From: CAYXZQ01 sp963717515
GTDB taxonomy: Archaea > Nanobdellota > Nanobdellia > Woesearchaeales > DSVV01
Direction: 5' to 3'
Assembly (NCBI GenBank): GCA_963717515.1
Contig: OY970338.1
Coordinates: forward strand, 62,001-126,000
Length of the DNA: 64,000 nucleotides
The notes under the pieces are model-generated. The model searched no databases. It was not told the DNA's origin and saw only the letters and a list, made by a program, of their open reading frames with translations. Shown here in pieces: positions 50,325 through 58,377 of the stretch. Numbering within the stretch: position 1 is the first letter of the stretch; each line of letters starts with the position of its first letter. The position numbers were made by a program, and so were the translations under genes.

Positions 50325-50800
50325 GGATTTTCACACAGGGCAGAAAGAGCCTTCTCTGCGCAGATTCCACCACAACAGAGCTTTGCCAGGTGATCTGAAT
50401 AAATATCTTTTTTCTCAATGTCTATGACAAGCTCCACCTCCTGTGCGCACATTTCCCTGCATTCCGGAAAATATGGCATAACTTCCTTTTGCATGGTCCC
50501 GTCAATCAATAGGTCGCAGGTATCCACCTTCTTTTCTGTGCTGAACTCTGCTCTTGCGATGACTATCTGCTTTCTTGCGAGGGTGGCGCAGATGTCAGTA
50601 TCGTTCATAGGGTCGCTATAGAAATGGATGTCCCTTATATAGAATGATGGATGGGTGAAGGTATTTGGGTTTCCCATATCTTTTGTCATGTTTGACAACC
50701 TTGGCATCACTCTTACTGTGGAGAACAATGAGTATGCGATAAGCCCCATGCCTGCGATGAAGAGCAGGACCACGAGAAGCACGAGTATTCCTTTTCCCAT
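50321..50800 (-). CDS. Membrane-anchored Cys-rich protein, 159 aa
   Basis: A 159-residue protein with one N-terminal membrane helix ('ILVLLVVLLFIAGMGLIAYS') and an outer domain holding eight Cys, including 'CREMC' and 'CCGGIC'. It is likely secreted and disulfide-bonded. It overlaps the tail of the previous gene by four bases, convergent. No family recognised. Confidence 0.6.
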   Translation of the reverse strand: MGKGILVLLVVLLFIAGMGLIAYSLFSTVRVMPRLSNMTKDMGNPNTFTHPSFYIRDIHFYSDPMNDTDICATLARKQIVIARAEFSTEKKVDTCDLLIDGTMQKEVMPYFPECREMCAQEVELVIDIEKKDIYSDHLAKLCCGGICAEKALSALCENP

Positions 50801-50820
50801 CTTATTGCTTATATACCTTG

Positions 50821-51387
50821 TTATTTAATATTTTGCTGTTTTATTGCCTTTGCAAATGATGCCTTGGTACCTGGGTAACTCTCCTCCATCATTCTGAGGA
50901 GGTTCATGATCTTACCTTTGGCAGGTGTAAACCTTAGTCTCTTGTAATCGCAGAATAATGCAAGCTCTTCTGTCGTAACCTGGGAGAACAGAGGGAATAT
51001 CCTGCCTCGCTTAATAACCATTGATGTTTTTCCCAAAAACAGCTTTCTGATATAATCCTCTAGCCCTGTTTCCATAGGCAGGGGGGCAAAAGCGATGTCT
51101 ATCCTGTTTTGTCTTATGTGATGCCTGAGCATGATGTTATTGTAGATTGTATTGTCCCATGATTTGATGCCAAAGGATGACTTCGGCTTCCTGATGATTT
51201 CCACGACGGGCAGAAGAGCCCTGGCAAAATAGCCTGACAGTGGGTCCATGACCAGGATCCGTGAGCCTTTCTTAATTACAGCATCCAACCTCATATGCTT
51301 CCTTACCCTCCTTTCGATGACCTTGACAAGGCATGGCCTGCAGAATTCGCCCCTGCCTATCACTCTTCTGCATTTTTTGCATCTCAT
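50821..51387 (-). CDS. Zinc-ribbon protein with diverged PP-loop-like domain
   Basis: A 188-residue protein. Residues 2-20 are a zinc ribbon (CKKC and CRPC). The rest resembles a shortened adenine-nucleotide alpha-hydrolase: 'GSRILVMDPLSGYFARALLP' occupies the PP-loop position but lacks SGGxDS, and 'LLRMMEESYPGTKASFAKAI' resembles the C-terminus of TtcA/Ncs6 tRNA thiolases. It may be an inactive paralog of a tRNA thiolation enzyme. A TATA box near 51460 (minus) precedes it. Confidence 0.45.
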   Translation of the reverse strand: MRCKKCRRVIGRGEFCRPCLVKVIERRVRKHMRLDAVIKKGSRILVMDPLSGYFARALLPVVEIIRKPKSSFGIKSWDNTIYNNIMLRHHIRQNRIDIAFAPLPMETGLEDYIRKLFLGKTSMVIKRGRIFPLFSQVTTEELALFCDYKRLRFTPAKGKIMNLLRMMEESYPGTKASFAKAIKQQNIK

Positions 51388-51582
51388 TTTCGTGACTAAT
51401 CAGTTAATAATATAAGCAATTTTGTTACTACTCTAAAATGTTCAAAAACCGAAAAGTTTAAATATATGTTTAGTTACTCTAAAGTAATAATCGGGTTTGG
51501 GGCAGATTACACCTTCAGAAATTTCATAATCACCTCTTTTTCCCGCGCAAACACTCACCTAGTGGGTGTTTGCAAGGGTTTT
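51388..51582. other. Intergenic region with hairpin and mini-ORF
   Basis: AACACTCAC-CTA-GTGGGTGTT (51549-51569) forms a 9-bp stem with one G-U, just past the stop of the secreted Lon gene (minus). On the minus strand, 'gaggtgat' is followed by ATG and six codons to TAA (51507-51527). A near-repeat TTACT(ACT)CTAAA occurs at about 51424 and 51474, flanking the TATA box of the 50821 gene. No longer gene is present. Confidence 0.35.
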
Positions 51583-53379
51583 TCATTGCTTTCTCTTCAA
51601 CTTGTTTATCCTTGGCAATCTTTTTGTCCTGCGTATCTTAATGCTGATATGGTCCTGTTCATTTCTATTCTTGGGCCATGCAATAAATCCGATGGCAATC
51701 CCGATTGCCAGGCCGAGGACAAATACCCAGAAAAATCTCTTATCAGGCAGTGTGATGGTCTTCTTCTTCTCATTTGAGAAATAGATATCAAGGTTGCTAA
51801 GCTCCAGGGCATATTCTGTATATATCAGGGCAGAATAAATGTCAGAATCCCTGAGGGTCTTTGCATATTCAAAGTAGCTGTATCCTAGTATGGGCAGGTT
51901 ACCCTTGTCCAGCTGCGATGCAATCTGATCATTTGCAAGGCTGAGCTTTGTATCAAGATAGCTCTTCACCTGCTCTCCTGATATCCCGATGATGCCAAGA
52001 ACCACATCCGCCTCAGCCTTTGCCTTGCTTGCCTCAAAAAGGCATAGGGAGTATTCGCCGGACTTCTGATCTTCATATACCCTGTCAAGCAAGGCCCTTG
52101 TATCGCTCAACTGGTTCGGCAGATATAGCTGTACATACTGGTACCTCTCCTCTGCCTCTGAGAGCTTCTCGATGCAGGAATTCCTCAATGTTGCCTGGTT
52201 CAGGACAAGGTTCTTGCCCTCAAGGCCGAAAAATGAGCTCCACGAGGCTGCGCTGTAAAGCCTCTCTATACCATAAGACAGAAAATATACTGAATCAGCA
52301 GTCTCATTGCTGTTGAGGCTTTCAGAACTCAGGTTGAGATAATTCTCGGAGTCAATGAGCCTTTCCCTCACTATCTCATATGTCTGAAGATCCGTCAGTG
52401 TCGCAAGTTTCCTTGCTTCGATATTAGCCTCAAAGACCGTGATATTATCGCCTACAGCAACAATCTTTTCTTTGAGCTTCTCAATGCTGATGTTGCTTTC
52501 CTTAAGTATCTGGTCTGTGAGCCTGATGTTTGCCCCGAAGCAGTAGCTCGCCCTTGAATAATACTCGCCCATGCTCTCTGCAAGGTGAGCTTTCTCTGTC
52601 AGGTTCTGGGCTGACAGGAAATTGGCAGAACCTGCCTGCGCGACTTTTGCTGACAGTGCCTCAGACCTTTTGCACAGCTGGCCTGATATCTTCTCCATCG
52701 TATCAGTATATTGCGGAGTCATATTGACTTCCTTGTAGTCCTTCTTATGGCTCACGCCGGTGAACTGGTAGTATGCCTCGTCTATTGTCGATACCTCGAG
52801 AACTTCTATGCCTAGGTTCTTCCCGTATTCATATAGGTCGACAGTCACATTTGTCCCATTCACATCATTAGTGACATACCTCTCGCCTTTGGGTATGAGG
52901 ACCTTTGACAGGTTGTAGTCGGCAGCAGCCTTTATCTTGTCCTGTATGCCGCCGACAGGTCCGATGAGTCCGCCTGAGTTGATGGTTCCTGTTATAGCGA
53001 TTTTCTTATCAAAAGGCCTGTCTTCGAGTGCTGCTGCTGTAAGGACAGCAAGCGCACTCCCTGCGCTGGGACCACCTACTATTGCAGAATTGGACCTTAT
53101 GGTGTAGAAGAAGTCAAGGCGTGAGCAGTCAAGCTGGAGATAGCTGCATGCAATGCTCCTGCCGAATCTCGTCGATATCTGCGTGTCCACCCTGGTGAAA
53201 GGGAATGTGTCTATAAAGACCCTTCCAGTCCCGGGGACAAGGTCAAGATAGAGGTCAGCGACCATGCCCTGGGGCTTATCAGTAGACTCGGAGACTGCAA
53301 GCAGGTTCATATGATAAGTCTTGGCCATTGAAAGCGGCATCAGTACCATGAATACCAGCAAGAGATAACTTCTTTTCAT
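51583..53379 (-). CDS. Secreted, membrane-anchored Lon-type (S16) protease
   Basis: A 598-residue protein. A signal peptide (1-19, 'SYLLLVFMVLMPLSMA') precedes an S16 protease domain with catalytic Ser106 in 'GGPSAGSAL' and Lys148 in 'GGIQDKIKAA', a 42-residue spacing as in Lon. There is no AAA+ ATPase domain. About 380 helical residues follow, ending in a membrane helix at about 560-582 and a basic C-terminus. So the protease faces outside and is C-terminally anchored. Substrates are unknown. Similar proteins occur in other archaea. Confidence 0.85.
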   Translation of the reverse strand: MKRSYLLLVFMVLMPLSMAKTYHMNLLAVSESTDKPQGMVADLYLDLVPGTGRVFIDTFPFTRVDTQISTRFGRSIACSYLQLDCSRLDFFYTIRSNSAIVGGPSAGSALAVLTAAALEDRPFDKKIAITGTINSGGLIGPVGGIQDKIKAAADYNLSKVLIPKGERYVTNDVNGTNVTVDLYEYGKNLGIEVLEVSTIDEAYYQFTGVSHKKDYKEVNMTPQYTDTMEKISGQLCKRSEALSAKVAQAGSANFLSAQNLTEKAHLAESMGEYYSRASYCFGANIRLTDQILKESNISIEKLKEKIVAVGDNITVFEANIEARKLATLTDLQTYEIVRERLIDSENYLNLSSESLNSNETADSVYFLSYGIERLYSAASWSSFFGLEGKNLVLNQATLRNSCIEKLSEAEERYQYVQLYLPNQLSDTRALLDRVYEDQKSGEYSLCLFEASKAKAEADVVLGIIGISGEQVKSYLDTKLSLANDQIASQLDKGNLPILGYSYFEYAKTLRDSDIYSALIYTEYALELSNLDIYFSNEKKKTITLPDKRFFWVFVLGLAIGIAIGFIAWPKNRNEQDHISIKIRRTKRLPRINKLKRKQ

Positions 53380-53519
53380 TCAAAGTGCAGGATACGGACG
53401 CATTTTATAAGCATTGCGGTTCAAAAATGGGAGCCTGCCTGCCACCGCAATCTTTATATAAAATCCTGAAATTCACACATGAATAAAAATTATATGAGAA
53501 AAGAACAGGAGGGATATTC

Positions 53520-55160
53520 ATGTCAAACCAGGTACAACCCATATTTATCCTGCCAGAAGGGACCCAGCGCTCCCAGGGCAGGAATGCTCAGAAGAACAAT
53601 ATCATGGCAGCCAAGATGGTTGCTGAGACTGTTAGGACCACTCTCGGTCCCAAGGGAATGGACAAGATGCTTGTGGACTCTCTCGGAGATGTCGTCGTCA
53701 CAAATGACGGTGTGACCATACTTGAAGAGATGACAATCGAGCATCCGTCTGCAAAGATGATAGTCGAGGTCGCAAAGACGCAGGAGAACGAGGTTGGCGA
53801 CGGCACAACCACGGCTGTCGTGCTTGCAGGAGAGTTCCTCAAGAAAGCTGAAGACCTGCTAGAGCAGGACATCCATCCAACGGTCATTGCAAGGGGCTAC
53901 AGGATGGGGGCAGAAAAGGCCCAGGAAGTGCTCAATGCGCTTGCTGAGCCGATAACAGACAAAGATACAGACCTTCTTAAGAAGATAGCAGGGACAGCGA
54001 TGACAGGCAAGGGTGCCGAGTCAGCCAAGGACATCCTTGCAGGTCTTGCAGTCAGAGCAGTGCTCCAGGTCATGGACAAAGAGGGAGGAAGGATATCCAT
54101 CAACCTTGATGACATCAAGATAGAGAAGAAAGTGGGGGCGTCCTACAATGAATCAGAGCTCATCAATGGCATAGTCATAGACAAGGAGAGGGTGCATTCA
54201 GCGATGCCAAAGATAACAAGGAATGCAAAGATTGCGCTCCTTGACTCTGCATTGGAGATAAAAAATACAGAGATAGACGCCAAGATCCAGATTACAGACC
54301 CCACACAGCTGCAAGGCTTTCTCAGGCAGGAGGAGACTATGCTTAGGGACATGGTTGAGAAGGTCGCCAAGTCCGGCGCAAATGTGCTTCTCTGCCAGAA
54401 GGGCATCGACGACCTGGCCCAGCATTTTCTAGCAAAGAAAGGAATCATGGCTGTAAGGAGGGTCAAGAAGTCTGACATGGAGAAGCTGGCCCGGGCGACA
54501 GGGGGTTCGGTTGTCACAAACCTTGATGACCTCTCAGCCTCAGATCTTGGAAAGGCAGGGATTGTCGAGGAGACCAAAGTCGGCGATGAGGAGATGACTT
54601 ATATCAGGGACTGCAAAAACCCAAAATCAGTGACCCTCCTCGTCAGGGGCGGAACTGAGCATGTTGTCGACGAGATCAAACGAGCTGTCGAGGATGCTGT
54701 CGGCGACCTTGCAAGCGCGATAAAAGGCGGGAAGGTCCTTGCCGGCGCAGGGGCTCCTGAGATGGAGCTTGCAAAAGAGATTAGGAAGTATTCAGAATCA
54801 CTTTCAGGAAGGGAGCAGCTGGCTGTCAAGGCTTTTGCTGACTCGATGGAGATAATACCGAGGACACTTGCAGAGAATGCGGGCCTGGACCCTATTGATG
54901 TACTTGCAGACCTCAAGGCTGCGCATGACAAGGGGAAGAAATGGGCAGGAATTAACGTGTTCACAGGAAAGACCATGGATGCATGGAAAAATGGTGTCAT
55001 CGAACCGCTGAAGATAAAGACCCAGGCAGTGAGCTCTGCCTCTGAGGTGGCAGTGATGATACTGAGGATTGACGATGTTATTGCATCAGCAGGCGGAGGC
55101 TCAGGCGATATGCCTCCGGGCGGCATGCCTCCTGGAATGGGGGGGATGCCGGGAATGTGA
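53520..55160 (+). CDS. ths: Thermosome subunit (group II chaperonin)
   Basis: A 546-residue CCT/thermosome subunit. 'TTLGPKGMDKMLVDSLGDVVVTNDG' (here split by function) and 'VGDGTTTAVVLAGE' are the nucleotide-binding signatures. The apical 'KGIDDLAQHFLAKKGIMAVRRVKKSDMEKL' carries the built-in lid. The tail has repeated GGM/PPG motifs ('DMPPGGMPPGMGGMPGM'). It folds proteins without GroES. The ATG follows 'aggaggg' about 8 bases upstream. Only one subunit gene is in the window. Confidence 0.97.
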   Translation: MSNQVQPIFILPEGTQRSQGRNAQKNNIMAAKMVAETVRTTLGPKGMDKMLVDSLGDVVVTNDGVTILEEMTIEHPSAKMIVEVAKTQENEVGDGTTTAVVLAGEFLKKAEDLLEQDIHPTVIARGYRMGAEKAQEVLNALAEPITDKDTDLLKKIAGTAMTGKGAESAKDILAGLAVRAVLQVMDKEGGRISINLDDIKIEKKVGASYNESELINGIVIDKERVHSAMPKITRNAKIALLDSALEIKNTEIDAKIQITDPTQLQGFLRQEETMLRDMVEKVAKSGANVLLCQKGIDDLAQHFLAKKGIMAVRRVKKSDMEKLARATGGSVVTNLDDLSASDLGKAGIVEETKVGDEEMTYIRDCKNPKSVTLLVRGGTEHVVDEIKRAVEDAVGDLASAIKGGKVLAGAGAPEMELAKEIRKYSESLSGREQLAVKAFADSMEIIPRTLAENAGLDPIDVLADLKAAHDKGKKWAGINVFTGKTMDAWKNGVIEPLKIKTQAVSSASEVAVMILRIDDVIASAGGGSGDMPPGGMPPGMGGMPGM

Positions 55161-55205
55161 ATTTTTTTCCATTAATTTTATAAATGTTCTCTTTATTTAA
55201 TATTC

Positions 55206-55517
55206 ATGGCAAATTGGAAAAAAACATCTGAACAGAGAGGTTTTACAGCCGAATACCTCAAATTTGAAGATGGAGAGACAAAAGAGTTGACTGTTTCTGA
55301 CTGGACATTCGGTAGCTTCCCATCAGGGTATCTCTTCAAGTGCTATGTCACGAGGGAGAATGGAGAAGAGGCCGATAAGATCTGGACTATCTGGGACTAT
55401 GATAGTGTCCAGAAGCTCAAGCCGATTCTCGGCACAAAGCAGGTCTTCGGTGAGAAGGAATTGAAAGTCAAGATGGTCATCAATGATGATGACGAAAGCA
55501 CATTTGAGTTCGTGTGA
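55206..55517 (+). CDS. Small hypothetical protein, 103 aa
   Basis: A 103-residue, beta-rich, acidic soluble protein beginning MANWKKTSEQRGFTAEYLKF. It has strands such as 'GYLFKCYVTR', 'KIWTIWDYDSV' and 'ELKVKMVIND'. The pattern could be an OB-fold, but I cannot show it. The gene has its own TATA-like 'ttttataaat' near 55178-55187, about 25 bases before the ATG. Not recognised. Confidence 0.55.
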   Translation: MANWKKTSEQRGFTAEYLKFEDGETKELTVSDWTFGSFPSGYLFKCYVTRENGEEADKIWTIWDYDSVQKLKPILGTKQVFGEKELKVKMVINDDDESTFEFV

Positions 55518-55619
55518 AGGGATAAATTATCCATCAGCTGACAAGTAAGGGTGTGACCCGACTAGTTCTCTTGGTATTTCCTGATGGCAGTATTCAGATG
55601 GGATGCAATGGAAAAAAGG

Positions 55620-55743
55620 TGCCGGCGACGGGATCTGAACCCGCGACCTCTAGATGACCCGGTCGAGTCTTTTCATCGGGAATGCACCCTCATCACTCAA
55701 AACATATGAGTCTAGCGCTCTAACCAGGCTGAGCTACGCCGGC
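55620..55743 (-). tRNA. tRNA-Met elongator (CAT anticodon) with intron
   Basis: On the minus strand, exon 1 is 55743-55705, exon 2 is 55655-55620, and a 49-nt intron (55704-55656) lies at 37/38. The acceptor GCCGGCG/CGCCGGC, D-arm GCTC/GAGC, anticodon stem CTAGA/TCTAG, and T-arm GCGGG-TTCAGAT-CCCGT fit. The anticodon CAT is at 55708-55706. The GCCGG start and loop resemble archaeal elongator Met and not tRNA-Ile2, whose CAU would be lysidine- or agmatidine-modified. The intron contains GTGATGA, a box C-like motif, without a clear box D. Confidence 0.9.
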
Positions 55744-55811
55744 ATGGGATTGAAAAAAAAACAACACTTTTATAAAGGTTTCTAGTTTAACCTCTGCAGA
55801 AGTGAAATAGG

Positions 55812-56168
55812 ATGAAGAGAAGGACATCAAACCTAATATCTAAGATAGGGACATGGTCTTTCATAATAGGGGTCCTTATAGCAATCCTTTCCGGGTTCTT
55901 CAGGCTGACACCGCAGGTCGTCTCCATACTGGTCGTTCTTGGGGTATTGGTTGGTCTCCTGAATGTGACAGGAAACGACGCCATGACATTCCTTCTGGCA
56001 TCATTGTCCATGGTGGTGATATCAAGCCTCGGCTCTCCTGCCTTTAGCGGGATATCTGTCATCGGCGCAACACTGCAGAGGATGCTAAACAACCTGATCA
56101 TCTTCGTTATACCAGCATCGATGATAGTCGCTCTGAGAGCCATATTGACTTTAGCCTACAAGAGATGA
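55812..56168 (+). CDS. Small membrane protein, 118 aa
   Basis: A 118-residue protein with three to four hydrophobic helices (about 12-30, 35-50, 57-75, 85-112) and a basic start. It has no signature motif. Its last 18 bases overlap the convergent HIT gene. A TATA-like 'cttttataaag' near 55770 lies about 40 bases upstream. Function unknown. Confidence 0.6.
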   Translation: MKRRTSNLISKIGTWSFIIGVLIAILSGFFRLTPQVVSILVVLGVLVGLLNVTGNDAMTFLLASLSMVVISSLGSPAFSGISVIGATLQRMLNNLIIFVIPASMIVALRAILTLAYKR

Positions 56169-56561
56169 TATCTTCCTGGCCAGAGCCTCCTTCTCACCCT
56201 CGGCATATTTTCCGCCCGGCCATAGCTTCAGCCCGTCGCCTGAGAACCTCGGGACTATATGGATATGGGCATGAGGCACCATCTGCCCGGCTGCCTTGTG
56301 ATTGTTCATCTGGACATTGTAGCCCTGTGCAGAGACAATGTTCATCACTGCCTTTGCAGTCTTTTTCACACCCTTCATGAGCTCAGCAAGCTCCGTGTCC
56401 GGGACATCATCTAGAGTCTCGAAATGCATTTTCGGTATGACCAGGCAATGCCCTTTGTTCACAGGCATTATGTCGAGGAATGCCAGGACATGGTCGTTCT
56501 CAAATACCTTTGCAGCAGGAATCTCCTTGTTTAATATCTTGCAGAATATGCAGTCATCCAT
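56151..56561 (-). CDS. HIT family nucleotide hydrolase
   Basis: A 136-residue histidine-triad protein of the HINT/FHIT type. It has 'CIFCKILNKEIPA' (zinc or structural CxxC), 'FLDIMPVNKGHCLVIPK' and the HxHxH triad 'HAHIHIVPR' near residues 102-110. It hydrolyses AMP-linked substrates or dinucleoside polyphosphates. ATG 56561 (MDDCIFC) is favoured over an upstream in-frame GTG; 'gggtgat' precedes it. Confidence 0.93.
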   Translation of the reverse strand: MDDCIFCKILNKEIPAAKVFENDHVLAFLDIMPVNKGHCLVIPKMHFETLDDVPDTELAELMKGVKKTAKAVMNIVSAQGYNVQMNNHKAAGQMVPHAHIHIVPRFSGDGLKLWPGGKYAEGEKEALARKISSLVG

Positions 56562-56615
56562 GATGATCACCCATTAGCCATGGTGCAGGCAATCTTATAT
56601 AAATCTTTATAAAAC

Positions 56616-57254
56616 ATGGGTGTTTATGCATGGCCTATGTACTATGCAATGCCTGCAAGGCCAAGGAAGCTCTTTGGGATAAGGACATCGGATGTCGAGG
56701 TCAGGGACCTGCTCAAGGCATGGGGTGCAATCACCATAGCCTTCACCGTGATCCTAAGCACAGATTATTCTGCATCAGCGCTACTTACAGGATTTATCAT
56801 ATCTGCAGTGTGCGTAGGCTCAGCATTCCTCCTCCATGAGCTCGGCCACAAACTAGTAGCACAGAGGTACAACTGCTTTGCAGAGTTCCGGTCGAATGAC
56901 CAGATGCTAATCCTTGCAATAGTATTCTCTTTTCTAGGCTTCATATTTGCCGCTCCAGGGGCAGTGATGATTGCAGGCAGGGTCAGTCCCAGGCAGAATG
57001 GCCATATATCCATTGCAGGGCCTCTGACCAATTTCATCCTTGCAATGCTGTTTTTGCCGTTTGCACTTATGGGACTGGGACTTGTATCGACAGTGGCCAG
57101 ATTCGGCCTCCTGATAAACACCTGGATTGGCCTCTTCAACCTGCTGCCTTTCCTGAATTTCGACGGCAAGAAGATACTTCACTGGTCGAAGCAGGCATAT
57201 TTTTCGCTCGTCCTTTTCGGAGTCATAATGCTCATCATACAGCAAATTATATAA
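56616..57254 (+). CDS. Site-2-type membrane metalloprotease (M50)
   Basis: A 212-residue intramembrane protease. The zinc motif HELGH is at 74-78 in 'FLLHELGHKLVAQ', and the third ligand Asp is in 'NLLPFLNFDGKK' near residue 187. Six hydrophobic helices surround them. Site-2 proteases release membrane-bound regulators or clear signal peptides. The start could be the Met at residue 8. The next gene starts at the base after its stop. Confidence 0.87.
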   Translation: MGVYAWPMYYAMPARPRKLFGIRTSDVEVRDLLKAWGAITIAFTVILSTDYSASALLTGFIISAVCVGSAFLLHELGHKLVAQRYNCFAEFRSNDQMLILAIVFSFLGFIFAAPGAVMIAGRVSPRQNGHISIAGPLTNFILAMLFLPFALMGLGLVSTVARFGLLINTWIGLFNLLPFLNFDGKKILHWSKQAYFSLVLFGVIMLIIQQII

Positions 57255-57479
57255 ATGATGATGCAATCTCCCTGGTGCATGACAGAATCAAAGGTCAGGT
57301 TCACAACAGAGATAGGAGAAGTCGAGAATTTCTTTATCGAGACAGAGGGTACAGTGAACCTTCTTGACGAGCTTCTTGTCGCCAGGGATGAGCTTTTCGA
57401 GAAGAAGCTCAAGGACGGGCTCAAGAACCATAACAGGCTTCTGAAGGTCTTACAAGGCGATTCACCACAAAAGAGTTAA
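57255..57479 (+). CDS. Small hypothetical protein, 74 aa
   Basis: A 74-residue soluble protein with a beta start ('KVRFTTEIGEVENFFIETEG') and helices to the end. It may begin at the Met at residue 9 (57279). It starts directly at the M50 protease stop, so the two are probably translated together. No family recognised. Confidence 0.5.
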   Translation: MMMQSPWCMTESKVRFTTEIGEVENFFIETEGTVNLLDELLVARDELFEKKLKDGLKNHNRLLKVLQGDSPQKS

Positions 57480-57544
57480 TCCTTTTATAAATACTATCTA
57501 ATATACCCAAAGATTTATATAGTTAGACCTCATAATTTAAGGAA

Positions 57545-57736
57545 ATGGGGCAGCAAGAGGTCTATAATTTTCTGAAGGAACACAAGGGGAGATGGTATAC
57601 TTCTAAACAGATAAGCCTCGAGACAGGAGTCTCTATAGGCTCTGTCACCATGAGCCTCAAGAAGCTGCGCAAGAGCCAGCTCATCAAGTACAAGAACACA
57701 GGCAAGAGAAACGAGTTCCACTACATGTATAAATAA
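57545..57736 (+). CDS. Winged-helix protein, 63 aa
   Basis: A 63-residue basic protein consisting of one winged helix ('SKQISLETGVSIGSVTMSLK' as the HTH, 'LIKYKNTGKRNEFHYMYK' as the wing). It resembles minimal archaeal transcriptional regulators. A TATA-like 'atttatata' at about 57511-57519 lies about 30 bases upstream. No target is evident. Confidence 0.7.
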   Translation: MGQQEVYNFLKEHKGRWYTSKQISLETGVSIGSVTMSLKKLRKSQLIKYKNTGKRNEFHYMYK

Positions 57737-57800
57737 ACGTGCTGAGTATTCTCATATATTTATATGAATATTTATATATCCTAACTGCTTTAATCCTTTT

Positions 57801-58295
57801 ATGATAATTCCTTACTCTCCAGAAATGAGGAATCAGTTAGAGGAGATATTCACAGAGATAGCATCAGATCCAAATATCTCTTCACTGGTCGGACCTGGTC
57901 AATTTGATGTGTATTTTGATGAGTATCTGCAGAGAGATGGTCAGGCTTTGGTGTATTTTAAAGAGAATGTGAAAGGATTCATCGGTTGGCATTACTCCAG
58001 CAACTATAAAAATAAGCAAACCGGCAAGGTCTATGCAGAAAATGAACCCTTCCTCCATACACTGGCAGTCAGAGAGTCAGCCAGAGGCCAGGGAATAGGT
58101 ACTACCCTTGTAAAAGAATGCTTGCAGGATGTAATGGACAGAGATTTAACATCTATTAAAGTAAGGACTTCGAACCAAAAGGCTCGTGATATATATAAAG
58201 CTCTTGGTTTCAAAGAATGGGCTTCTGAAAATGCTGTTAGGGATGAGATACTCTGGGATTATACTCATTTAAAATATGATTGCAGAATATGCTAA
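57801..58295 (+). CDS. GNAT family N-acetyltransferase
   Basis: A 164-residue acetyl-CoA-dependent acetyltransferase. The motif A region 'LAVRESARGQGIGTTLVKEC' (about 90-109) has the Q/RxxGxG/A pyrophosphate-binding loop as 'RGQGIG', and 'NQKARDIYKALGFKEW' is motif B. The N-terminal acceptor half is variable. The gene appears A/T-richer than its neighbours and may be acquired. Substrate unknown. Confidence 0.87.
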   Translation: MIIPYSPEMRNQLEEIFTEIASDPNISSLVGPGQFDVYFDEYLQRDGQALVYFKENVKGFIGWHYSSNYKNKQTGKVYAENEPFLHTLAVRESARGQGIGTTLVKECLQDVMDRDLTSIKVRTSNQKARDIYKALGFKEWASENAVRDEILWDYTHLKYDCRIC

Positions 58296-58377
58296 TACAA
58301 TGAGTATTATACATCTACAACTGAGTTAATTTCTTATCTCTAAGTTAAATAAGAAAGAAAAATTAATCTATGTAATC

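Noticed and set aside
54143..54577. 144-codon minus frame inside the thermosome gene
   Set aside because: Shadow of the chaperonin reading frame, with no domain or start signal.
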